Shown piece after piece: positions 34,922 through 42,781 of a DNA stretch of 64,000 nucleotides. The notes under the pieces are model-generated. The model saw only the letters and a list, made by a program, of their open reading frames with translations, was not told where the DNA came from and did not search any database. The stretch's first letter is position 1, and each line of letters opens with the position of its first letter. A program made the position numbers and the translations under genes. The DNA is from Gillisella taibaishanensis (lineage in GTDB: Bacteria > Pseudomonadota > Alphaproteobacteria > Rhizobiales > Rhizobiaceae), in NCBI RefSeq assembly GCF_001938985.1, contig NZ_MKIN01000021.1, positions 806,001 through 870,000 of the forward strand. Direction: 5' to 3'.

Positions 34922-35758
34922 CTATTTCCAAGCTTCCTTGACGAGTCCAGGAATGCCGGAGGGATCGATGTTTTTCGACTTGAGATAGTCGTCGAAGATC
35001 TGATCCGGCACGCCCTTCTTGTATAGGTCGGAAAACTGCTCACTGACCCAGTCGCGAAATGCCGGATTGGCTTCCTTGCGCAGACCTGCGCTGGTTGGCA
35101 CAGGATTAACCGGCGTTGGCAAAATGACCTTGCCGAGCTTCAGGCGAGAATACTGCACAACCAGAGCCGGGTGAAACTGCACCACGACATCCACGCGCCT
35201 TGCGGCGAAGGCGGCAATTGCCTCATCATTGTTGGCGAAACGATTGATCTCTGCATTCTTCGCCATGGCCGTGATATTTTTGTCGAGAGAGGTGCCGAGC
35301 GTTACGCCAATGCGGGTGCCGGCTTTATCAAAATCCTCCCAGGTTTTCGCAGCGGAGCCGGCGGCAATCAGTGCGCCCATTGCATAATAGAACAAAGGTG
35401 CTTCCGGGAAATCAATGGCGTTGCGGCGTTCCTCTGTGGGATCGAGGACGAACATCAGGTCGATCTGGTTGGCCTGAAGAGCCGCGATCGCATTGGCCCA
35501 GGTGGTCTCGACCGGCACAAGCGTTGCACCGAGATTGGCCGCCAGCTTTTCGCCCATGGCGACACCAACACCCGTCCACTTTTCCGTCATAGGGTCCTTG
35601 AAGAACCAGGGTTCGGCGGACGTCACACCGATGCGAAGCTGCTTGTCCTTTTTGATACGATCGAGTGTCGAAGCGTCTTCGGCTAAGACCGGAACGGCAA
35701 GGCCCGTCATGGCCAAAGCCGCCGTTGTCGCTACAAATGTTCTGCGTGTAATCTTCAC
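34922..35758 (-). CDS. polar amino acid ABC transporter substrate-binding protein (family 3)
   Basis: A 278-residue periplasmic binding protein. It starts with GTG at 35758. The signal peptide TRRTFVATTAALAMTGLAVP carries a twin-arginine, so Tat export is possible. KKDKQLRIGVTSAEPWFF and WTGVGVAMGEKLAANLG are family-3 hallmarks. First structural gene of the importer operon. The ligand is probably an amino acid; not further predictable. Confidence 0.9.
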   Translation of the reverse strand: MKITRRTFVATTAALAMTGLAVPVLAEDASTLDRIKKDKQLRIGVTSAEPWFFKDPMTEKWTGVGVAMGEKLAANLGATLVPVETTWANAIAALQANQIDLMFVLDPTEERRNAIDFPEAPLFYYAMGALIAAGSAAKTWEDFDKAGTRIGVTLGTSLDKNITAMAKNAEINRFANNDEAIAAFAARRVDVVVQFHPALVVQYSRLKLGKVILPTPVNPVPTSAGLRKEANPAFRDWVSEQFSDLYKKGVPDQIFDDYLKSKNIDPSGIPGLVKEAWK

Positions 35759-36150
35759 GTGTGCTTCCTTTGAGGTTTGACTTGGGTCTGGCTTTCACGG
35801 CTCTTGCTAGTCTCGTTCCGAAAGTTCCTTTGCCCGGTCAGCTGCCGCCAGTGCTATTGCTTCCACTAGCTCGGCAAGGCTGTTGTTGCCATCCAACATG
35901 GCTAATCCACCTTGGGCGGCCTGGGCTGGTCACCGCACGCTTCAGCTCAAGGGCGCTGCGTTCATCTCGCTCCAGAAGACCGTCCGCATCAATGATGGCC
36001 TGACATGCGCGATCGGAAGGCAGCAGCTGCTTTTCTCGGGCAAGATCATGATCGACAGCCGTGATATCAACGAAAGGCATTCGCGCCTCTGCCAGCCCAA
36101 ATTGCCGCAACCCGTCATCGCGATGAAAAGAGGCTGACGGATATTGCCCA
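35759..36150. other. 392-bp gap between binding protein and GntR gene
   Basis: The promoter for the amino acid importer operon should lie here. A 90-codon minus-strand reading frame (35838-36110; starts MRQFGLAEARMPFVDITAVD) has gene-like composition at its start but no recognised family and a poor C-terminus. I treat it as a possible relic rather than a gene. Confidence 0.3.
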
Positions 36151-36867
36151 TCATCGCGTAACGCTCTTCAGATCCGGCGAATCTGCATTCATAGACAGCA
36201 GAAAATCTTCAGTCTGTTGACCGCCTCGAGCCATATGGGCGCGGATCTCGCTGCGCATGGCGTCAAGGCTCGGGGCAAGCGCGTTCTCCACATAGCTGTC
36301 ATGTCCATCACGGCGCGGACCGCGAATGCCATGCGCCCGGTGGTGAGCGGCCCAGTAAAGTTGGAGACGTCCGCGAATGCTTTCCCACATTCTTTGCAGG
36401 ATCTTGTGATCCGACGCTTCGTATACAAAGCCATGCAGGCGAAGTTCGGCATCGATCGAGGCTATGTCGTCGCCGCTGTCGATGCAGCGTGTCAATTCCG
36501 TGTGGCGCGACAACAATTCCTGGCGAAAGCTGTGGTCGCGTTTGTCCCACACCAGTTCAAACGCAAAAATCTCCAGATTGACACGCATGGAATATATTTC
36601 GCGGACGTCATCAACCGAAAGATCGACGACATGAGTTCCTGTGTAAGGGACTGTGACCAGTAGCCCCTCGTCGATGAGCTGACGCATGGCCTCCCGCAGC
36701 GGTCCGCGGCTAACGCCGAACTGCTCGGCAAGGCTCTGCTCCGTGACATGTGAGCCGGGCAAGATTTCGCCTTTGAGAATGGCGCTTCTCAATCCCTCCG
36801 CAATATGTGCGCGGAACGTCGCCTTTGGGATGCGGAGGAAACTTGAATTAGCCTGATCCCTCACCAT
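36151..36867 (-). CDS. GntR family transcriptional regulator (FCD subfamily)
   Basis: A roughly 238-residue GntR protein: winged helix (PGSHVTEQSLAEQFGVSRGPLREAMRQLIDEG) and FCD domain (AELRLHGFVYEASDHKIL, LQLYWAAHH). A TTG start near 36897 is possible, but AGGAGG just before the ATG/GTG pair near 36867 makes a shorter protein likely. Upstream of and co-directional with the amino acid importer operon, so it is the probable local regulator. A perfect TTGT-CA-ACAA-type palindrome sits just upstream of its start. Confidence 0.85.
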   Translation of the reverse strand: MVRDQANSSFLRIPKATFRAHIAEGLRSAILKGEILPGSHVTEQSLAEQFGVSRGPLREAMRQLIDEGLLVTVPYTGTHVVDLSVDDVREIYSMRVNLEIFAFELVWDKRDHSFRQELLSRHTELTRCIDSGDDIASIDAELRLHGFVYEASDHKILQRMWESIRGRLQLYWAAHHRAHGIRGPRRDGHDSYVENALAPSLDAMRSEIRAHMARGGQQTEDFLLSMNADSPDLKSVTR

Positions 36868-36886
36868 CGCCTCCTGTTTATCATCG

Positions 36887-36900
36887 ATTGTCAACAATCA
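36887..36900. promoter_or_regulatory. candidate GntR autoregulatory operator
   Basis: GATTGT-CA-ACAATC, a perfect inverted repeat of the TTGTNNACAA type bound by FadR-subfamily GntR proteins, about 20-30 bases upstream of the GntR start. Autoregulation is inferred. Confidence 0.45.
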
Positions 36901-37319
36901 AGCATTATGAATTTGTTTGGTCAAGTTGGATGCGATCAAGCCCGGTATGCTGTCGTTCAATCCGCGAATGAAAGTGTGCGCTTGGGGAGTTAGTTGAAAT
37001 CTTGCTGCCGATTTGCATGGCAGAGTACATGAGGAGGCACACCGCATCCGGCGGTGACGTCAGCAAAAGGAGTAGATTGAATGTCTCCCTCCGACAGCTC
37101 CAAATCCGGAATGATAATCTATCGGCAGAGATCGAGCACGGATCACACAACAATAGACCGCTATCCAGCCTAGCCGCTCCTGCCAGGGTTCGAAGCTTGC
37201 CCATTTTTTCTGAGAGGCCGCTGTCAGGATTCTGACAGCGGCCGCGCGGCGGAATCGACGATAATATCCAAACCGGAGGTCTCAATGTTGAGCATCAGCG
37301 GGATTTTGCAACAGCACCC
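36901..37319. other. roughly 420-bp gap with one strong hairpin
   Basis: No convincing gene. It holds a perfect 12-bp-arm hairpin (37217-37244) and a 19-codon plus-strand reading frame at 37285 preceded by GGAGGT, which runs antisense into the tautomerase-like gene and is not supported. The promoter of the GntR gene lies at its left end. Confidence 0.5.
37217..37244. terminator. strong perfect hairpin downstream of hydroxyquinol operon
   Basis: GGCCGCTGTCAG at 37217-37228 and CTGACAGCGGCC at 37233-37244 are perfectly complementary with a 4-nt loop. It lies about 75 bases past the end of the minus-strand hydroxyquinol operon. Neither side has a U-tract after it on the relevant strand, so it may end or stabilise the transcript. 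Confidence 0.45.
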
Positions 37320-37652
37320 TTACTTCAAGGCGACATATGTCTGAGGGTCGAGCATACTGGAACGAACAGCCACATGCAGCCCGGTAGCGTCCGCCAGCAT
37401 TGTACGGATCAGAGTGCAAAGTTCGATGATCCTCTCGCGCGTGCGTTCGGGCCGCGGCAGGATAAGGATTTCGACGTTGATCTGCGGCTGGTCTTCAAGT
37501 CCTAACACCTCAAGGACGGCAAACTGACACGCCGTGACATCGACATTGAGTTCGTGGCATAGCATGCCGCGCAGCGGCAGAAGCAAATTGCGAACAGCAC
37601 CCACTGCCGCAGCATAGCGATCGGCATCGATATAAATTTTCATGTTTGGCAT
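37320..37652 (-). CDS. small tautomerase-superfamily-like protein
   Basis: A 110-residue protein with Pro directly after Met (MPNMKIYIDADRY). Its second half (INVEILILPRPERTRERI, ADATGLHVAVRSSMLDP) resembles the beta-alpha-beta of tautomerases such as carboxymethyl-hydroxymuconate isomerase. N-terminal Pro is the catalytic base of that superfamily. It lies 9 bases after the hydroxyquinol dioxygenase and is the last gene of the operon, so an isomerase role on maleylacetate or another ring-cleavage product is possible. Family assignment is tentative. Confidence 0.5.
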   Translation of the reverse strand: MPNMKIYIDADRYAAAVGAVRNLLLPLRGMLCHELNVDVTACQFAVLEVLGLEDQPQINVEILILPRPERTRERIIELCTLIRTMLADATGLHVAVRSSMLDPQTYVALK

Positions 37653-37661
37653 TGGTAACCC

Positions 37662-38501
37662 TCAAGCAGCTATCATGGTGAAATTGAAGGGTGAGTGCCA
37701 AAGGGTCTTGCCTCCGGACACTTTTTCGAAAGGCGCAACCAGCGTGTCCTTGACCCCGAACACGGCATCCGAGGTCAAATATGTATCATCACCGACGAAG
37801 GTGTGAGTGACGATCGTTTGGTAACCGGGCGCTGAAACGATGTAATGCATATGAGCAGGACGATAGGGATGGCGGCCAAGATGGCCGAGCATCTTTCCGA
37901 CTGGTCCATCATTCGGGATCGGATAGGAAACGGGTTTGATGCCGATGAAGGAATAGCGCCCGTCCTTGCCAGTGACGAAAATGCCGCGATTATTCCATTT
38001 TGGCTGAATTCCAGGTTGCTGGACATCGTAGAAGCCATCGGCGTTATCCGACCAGACATCGATTTTGGCACCCTCGATCGGCTGGCCGTGGATGTCGATC
38101 ACCGCCCCCTCAAACAGGCAGCTTTCACCCTTGCCGTCCAGACTGATGGTATCGCCCATCTGGCGGGCCGGCGCATTATCGACATGGAAGGGGCCAAGTA
38201 CCGTATTTTCCGTCGCGCCCGTCGGACGACGGTTATTTATGGCGTCGACCAGCATGGAAAATCCCAGCGTGTCGGAAAGCAAGATAAACTCCTGACGCTC
38301 TTGCGAGCACATCTGTCCGACCTGCGTGAGAAAACCGATGCCATAATCCCATTCCGCCTGGGTTAATTGAGTTTCCTTGGCAAAGGCGTGGAGGTGTTTG
38401 ACCAGACAGGTCATCACCTCCTCCAGACGCGGATCGGTCGACGGTCCCATACGGCCATTAACGGCATCTTCCGAATTGTGTTCGGTGAAATAGCGCGACA
38501 T
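37662..38501 (-). CDS. hydroxyquinol 1,2-dioxygenase (intradiol)
   Basis: A 279-residue intradiol ring-cleavage dioxygenase that turns hydroxyquinol (1,2,4-trihydroxybenzene) into maleylacetate. The Fe(III) ligands are visible as Tyr in DGFYDVQ, Tyr in PVSYPIPNDGPVG, and two His in PYRPAHMHYIV. Length and the N-terminal helical dimerisation region (VMTCLVKHLHAFAKE) fit hydroxyquinol rather than protocatechuate enzymes. The next gene upstream in the operon is maleylacetate reductase, which uses the product. Confidence 0.9.
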   Translation of the reverse strand: MSRYFTEHNSEDAVNGRMGPSTDPRLEEVMTCLVKHLHAFAKETQLTQAEWDYGIGFLTQVGQMCSQERQEFILLSDTLGFSMLVDAINNRRPTGATENTVLGPFHVDNAPARQMGDTISLDGKGESCLFEGAVIDIHGQPIEGAKIDVWSDNADGFYDVQQPGIQPKWNNRGIFVTGKDGRYSFIGIKPVSYPIPNDGPVGKMLGHLGRHPYRPAHMHYIVSAPGYQTIVTHTFVGDDTYLTSDAVFGVKDTLVAPFEKVSGGKTLWHSPFNFTMIAA

Positions 38502-38678
38502 CAGGCGCTCCTTTCCAGTTAAATTCGCTCAATGATTTGCAGGTCTTCAAGGTATCATGGGCGGCCGCGGCGAGACCGCTTTCAACCGTCGGGTCGGTGG
38601 TTCAAAGGAGAGGCTCAACACCGATACGGTTTGCCCTCCTCGGCACCGCATTTCCTTCCGAAGAATTTGCGATGAACT

Positions 38679-39740
38679 TTAGCACGGTCTCGTTCCTTCC
38701 CAGGCTCGGCGGATCAATAATTTGATCCCTTCGGACTCGATAGGCCGGGGGTTGTAATAGGGGGTTAGCATTGCGAGGTCGGCCGCACGCGCTATATCGG
38801 CCTCGGCAAAGCCCAGACTGGCGAGGCTGAGTGGCGCACCGATGCTTGCGGCGAAATCGTAAAGGCCGGCACCCGCAGTCGGCGCTTCAAAAAGATCGGC
38901 GACTGGTTTGAGTAGATCTGCGGCACCGACCTCCGTGTAGGCAGTGGTGTGCGGCAACAGCACCGCATGGGTGTCTGCATGCGGCATGTCGAAGCTTCCG
39001 CCGATCGTGTGGCAAAGCTTATGATGCAGCGCCATTGAAACCATACCAAGCACGCTACCGCACAACCAGGATCCATAGAGCGCCTGCGTCCTTGCCGCGA
39101 TATTGTCAGGCTTCGCAACGATGACTGGCAGCGCTTTATAGAGAGCTTCGATTCCCTCCATCGCCATCATCGTCGTGATGGGATTACGGTCATGGGCATA
39201 GAGCGCCTCAACCGCGTGGGCCATGGCGTTGAGGCCGCTCGTCACGCTCATCCCAATCGGCAGGCCGCAAGTCAGTTCAGGATCATAAATGACCGTCTCT
39301 GGCAGAATGTCGGGTCCGCGCACGGTTGTCTTCAGGCCATTCTCAGTCTCACCAAGAATGTTGGTGACTTCCGAGCCAGCATAAGTCGTGGCGATGACGA
39401 TTTGGTCTGCACCAATGCGGCGTGCGAGTGCCTTGCCAAGTCCGATGGTCGAGCCACCCCCGAGCGATATGACGCAGTCGGCTCCCTGTTCCTCAAACAC
39501 TGCCGCTGCCTGAAGGGTGATATCAACAGGCGTATGCATGGTGGCACCCGCAAAGACGCCCACGGCCAACGACCCGAGCGAGGAGGCAAGCGCTTCCGCA
39601 TCTGCCCTTTGAAATGGCGTTGCAAGCACGAGTGCGCGGCCTCTTCCTAAACGGCCGATCTCGTCTGCAAGACGGGCACGGGTCCCGCATCCAAATAGGA
39701 TGCGGGCTGGACTGCTGGCGTAAGTGAAGGACAGCGTCAC
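38679..39740 (-). CDS. maleylacetate reductase (iron-containing alcohol dehydrogenase family)
   Basis: A 353-residue enzyme that reduces maleylacetate to 3-oxoadipate with NAD(P)H. It has VISLGGGSTIGLGKALA (dinucleotide motif) and metal-region HAVEALYAHDRNP and HALYGSWLCG-type stretches of the family, plus HHKLCHTIGGSFDMPHADTHA. The GTG at 39740 is chosen as the start because GGAGGT lies 7 bases before it and the protein family starts there. Second gene of the hydroxyquinol operon. Confidence 0.9.
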   Translation of the reverse strand: MTLSFTYASSPARILFGCGTRARLADEIGRLGRGRALVLATPFQRADAEALASSLGSLAVGVFAGATMHTPVDITLQAAAVFEEQGADCVISLGGGSTIGLGKALARRIGADQIVIATTYAGSEVTNILGETENGLKTTVRGPDILPETVIYDPELTCGLPIGMSVTSGLNAMAHAVEALYAHDRNPITTMMAMEGIEALYKALPVIVAKPDNIAARTQALYGSWLCGSVLGMVSMALHHKLCHTIGGSFDMPHADTHAVLLPHTTAYTEVGAADLLKPVADLFEAPTAGAGLYDFAASIGAPLSLASLGFAEADIARAADLAMLTPYYNPRPIESEGIKLLIRRAWEGTRPC

Positions 39741-39766
39741 GGTGATACCTCCATGGTTTGGAAGGG

Positions 39767-41425
39767 TCAGGCTGCCGCGCGTGCGGCATCCTCCACGAGG
39801 TGAAGATTTAAAATGACCTCGTCGAAACAACGGCGCAGATCGGCAGGTGAAACGGCCGTTGCGGCAACGTAGAAGTCGGGCCGCAAAATGACATAGTTTG
39901 CACGGATATTTTCCATCCAGCGGGCATAAGTGCCCTCAGAATCGACCACTTCGCACGCTGTTCCCTTTGAGCCGATCCGGACGGTCCGGCCACCGAGGAA
40001 ATCAAGCTTCTGCCGCTGACCAACCGATAGCGCATGGCCAGGATCAGCATCAAGGCCGATTACCATCCAGCCAACGCCCACGGCCTGATCGAAGCGATCA
40101 CGTTTGCCATCCGCTTCGACAATCCCCTGAACGGAAAGCTCACCTGCATTGGCAGTATCACGACACCAGATGCCGGGTCCCAACTGACACACATCAGTCG
40201 GAACAGGCTTGCCGTTGCGCGCAATAAGATCCTCTTTCATCAACCGGTCGCGTTCTGCGGCTTGTGCCGGATCAGCGATACAAATGATGCTGCCAAGTTG
40301 CTGGCTAAAGTCGATGTAATACTTGGCATGTTCGATGCGCTCGGAAGAATAGCTGTCCAGAACGTCTGGCTCAACCCGGCCTTCGAGGATGGCATTGAGA
40401 CGCCAGCCGAGTGCAAGCGCGTCTCGCAGACCGGCACACATCCCCTCACCGGCAAATGGCGGCATCAGATGCGCGGCATCACCCGCAATTGCACAGCGGC
40501 CTTTGTTCCAGACTTTCGCCCAACGCGCCTGAAAACGATAGACCGTGCTGCGTTCCAGTTCGGCATTCTCCGGCGTCAGGCCCCAAGGCTCGAGCAGCTT
40601 CCACGCATTTTCCGGCTTGGCAAGCTCTTCAGGGTTTTCGCCTGGAAGCACCATATATTCCCACCGCCGCCGACTTGGACCGCCGGCAATTGGGCCTGGG
40701 CCTCCGGGCACGATGGTTGTCGGGCGGGTGGGATCGCAAAGCTGCCACTGCGCAGGCTCGCCCTTGCGAGATGCAACGTAATCGAATTTGGGCAACATAT
40801 CGAGGATCAGCCAATCGAAGAAATAGCCACGGTCCTCGTTTTCGATTCCCAGTGCCTCTCGCACCATGCTGTTGGCTCCGTCAGCACCCACGACATAGCG
40901 CGCCCGAATGGTTTGCGTTCCAGACTGCTGCGCATCCTCGAGCGGATTGCGCTTGATCGTCAGCGTCGCGGAGTCGGCATCCTGCTGCAGATTAACGGCT
41001 TCGTAGCCGGCGAGGCGGGTAACAGAGCTATATTCTCCGGCGATCCTGGTCAGCCTGGCCTCGAGCTCCGGCTGATTGAACCAGTACCGCACACGCCAGC
41101 CCGACGCCGACTTGCTCTGCCAGTCTATGATCTGGATGTCTTCGCGGTTGGCGTCCTTCCAGTAATACAGCTCATCATGATAGTTGATCGCCTCATCGTT
41201 TTCCGAGTCTATGCCAAGGCTGGCGAAGATCCGGGCGATCTCGTGGTCATAGGTGACGGCACGCGGGCGGCCGTAGGCCTTACTCCACCGCTCGATCAAC
41301 GTCACTTTCTTGCCCGTCCTGCCAAGAATGATAGCGAGAAAGGTGCCCACGGGGCCGCCACCGACAATGGCCACATCAGCATCAAATTCACCCGCCGCAT
41401 GCGAGCCTAAATTGCTTTGAAACAT
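39767..41425 (-). CDS. FAD-dependent aromatic hydroxylase (MhpA/resorcinol hydroxylase-like)
   Basis: A 552-residue class A flavoprotein hydroxylase. The FAD motif is VAIVGGGPVGTFLAIILG near residue 18, the DG motif VGADGANSMVR and the FAD-ribityl GD motif CAIAGDAAHLMPPFAGEG. The ATG at 41425 follows AAAGGAGAGG. As the first gene of the hydroxyquinol operon it most likely hydroxylates a resorcinol-type phenol to hydroxyquinol, but the aromatic substrate is not fixed by sequence. The MhpA-like C-terminal domain is complete. Confidence 0.88.
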   Translation of the reverse strand: MFQSNLGSHAAGEFDADVAIVGGGPVGTFLAIILGRTGKKVTLIERWSKAYGRPRAVTYDHEIARIFASLGIDSENDEAINYHDELYYWKDANREDIQIIDWQSKSASGWRVRYWFNQPELEARLTRIAGEYSSVTRLAGYEAVNLQQDADSATLTIKRNPLEDAQQSGTQTIRARYVVGADGANSMVREALGIENEDRGYFFDWLILDMLPKFDYVASRKGEPAQWQLCDPTRPTTIVPGGPGPIAGGPSRRRWEYMVLPGENPEELAKPENAWKLLEPWGLTPENAELERSTVYRFQARWAKVWNKGRCAIAGDAAHLMPPFAGEGMCAGLRDALALGWRLNAILEGRVEPDVLDSYSSERIEHAKYYIDFSQQLGSIICIADPAQAAERDRLMKEDLIARNGKPVPTDVCQLGPGIWCRDTANAGELSVQGIVEADGKRDRFDQAVGVGWMVIGLDADPGHALSVGQRQKLDFLGGRTVRIGSKGTACEVVDSEGTYARWMENIRANYVILRPDFYVAATAVSPADLRRCFDEVILNLHLVEDAARAAA

Positions 41426-41920
41426 TATGATCCTCTCCTTTGTGCGCCGCGATGAAGGCTCGACGATTTCTAAGGACAGAGCTCCGCCCAGTGTCGGCGA
41501 CCGGGTCACCGACACACACAGGCCACAGCATGACGCACTCTGAGGAATGCGCAGCAGACGTCAGCACGTTACTTATTGTCGTTGAGTTCGCCGTTGATTC
41601 GAGACCTTGCTCAGGTGTCGTTTCGTCGATCGTAAGCCTCTCTCCCAAGCCTCTCCATCGCAAAATGACAGTACGTCAGAAATGAACGATTTTCAATATC
41701 GAATGACAATCAGCCTTACTTTTGATCAAAATTGCGATCGGAAACCAATTTTATTGTTACATTTCAAGTTCTTATAACGTCCCATCTTTTCGTCCTCTTG
41801 CTGCTTATAGGAGCGAAACGGAATTCAATTAGGAAACTCAACACGTTCATCGGTGATGGATTTTCATTTTTGAATGACCGTCATTTATTGTAGTTTGAAA
41901 TTGCAAGTGTGGAGATCTGA
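41426..41920. promoter_or_regulatory. 495-bp divergent control region with two TGAC/GTCA palindromes
   Basis: AT-rich gap between the hydroxylase and TetR genes. It holds TGAC-AGTAC-GTCA (41666-41678) and a perfect palindrome AATGAC-C-GTCATT (41873-41885), the second about 35 bases before the TetR start. Both share the AATGAC half-site, and a third ATGACA occurs near 41702. These are candidate TetR operators controlling both directions. No gene seen. Confidence 0.45.
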
Positions 41921-42583
41921 GTGAACAGTGCCAAAACCGAAGGTCGGGTTGCCCGGCGCCAGCGACGAAACCGGGACGCCCTGCTTAAAGCCGGTCATGA
42001 GGTGATATCCGAAAAAGGTATCGATGCCGCGACCATGCTGGAAATTGCAGAGCGCGCGGATGTCGCCTCCGGCACGATCTACAACTATTTTAAATCCAAG
42101 GATGAGCTTGCGATTGCCGTGCTTGAGCTGATCATGGAGCAGCTTGCGATGAGGATAGAGAATGTAACGAATACATTTTCCGACCCCGCACAGGTCTATG
42201 CGTTCGGGATACGTACGGTGCTTGAAACCGCGACAGGGGACCTGCGCTGGCGCCAACTGTTGCATCGCTCGGAAGTTATCGCCAATGCTACGTTTCAGCG
42301 TATGGGACCGTTTGCCATTCGCGATTTGCGAAATGCAGCTGCTGCCGGACGCTTTTCAACTTCCGATCCGGAACTCACGTGGCGCATGACTTGCTTTGCC
42401 ATCGTTGGCGCCTCTTTGGCGATGACAAAGGATGAAATCGGCTCCTCACTTATTGAAGAGACGGTGGTCCGTCTGCTCTGCATGGCCGGCATGCAAGAGA
42501 CCGACTCTCGGGAGCTGGCAGCGCGCCCACGCCCCCCACTCCCTCCCGAAGCGAAACCTGATTGGGGCAGAACCAAACGGTAG
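41921..42583 (+). CDS. TetR family transcriptional regulator
   Basis: A 220-residue TetR protein with a GTG start preceded by GGAG. The DNA-binding domain covers about residues 15-65 (EKGIDAATMLEIAERADVASGTIYNYF) and the helical ligand domain follows. It is divergent from the hydroxyquinol operon and probably represses it until an aromatic inducer binds. Confidence 0.9.
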   Translation: MNSAKTEGRVARRQRRNRDALLKAGHEVISEKGIDAATMLEIAERADVASGTIYNYFKSKDELAIAVLELIMEQLAMRIENVTNTFSDPAQVYAFGIRTVLETATGDLRWRQLLHRSEVIANATFQRMGPFAIRDLRNAAAAGRFSTSDPELTWRMTCFAIVGASLAMTKDEIGSSLIEETVVRLLCMAGMQETDSRELAARPRPPLPPEAKPDWGRTKR

Positions 42584-42781
42584 CTGCTCAACAATGTCGT
42601 TCTTCCGGCGTCACGGCAGCCAGGCAATAGCCAAACCTTCAATTAAGGACGAACTTTACTCAACCCGCAGCGGGCTTGTCTTCCAGCGGCAAAGTGTCGA
42701 GATCATTGGATTGTGGCTTTCGATGATATGGCACCCCGTTCCAGCGAGATGTCGAAACAGTCACGAGACGCGGCCATTCGT

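Noticed and set aside
35838..36110. 90-codon minus-strand frame as a gene
   Set aside because: No Shine-Dalgarno, no recognised family, and the end is repetitive and Ser/Gly-rich. Listed only within the gap note.
37002..37235. LysR-like N-terminal fragment in the plus frame
   Set aside because: A brief NVSLRQLQI resemblance only; the sequence does not continue as a helix-turn-helix.
36905..37285. 126-codon minus-strand frame as a gene
   Set aside because: Composition is atypical, no start signal or motif, and it spans the strong hairpin.
40034..41410. 458-codon plus-strand open frame
   Set aside because: Antisense shadow of the flavin hydroxylase; the hydroxylase frame carries all FAD motifs.
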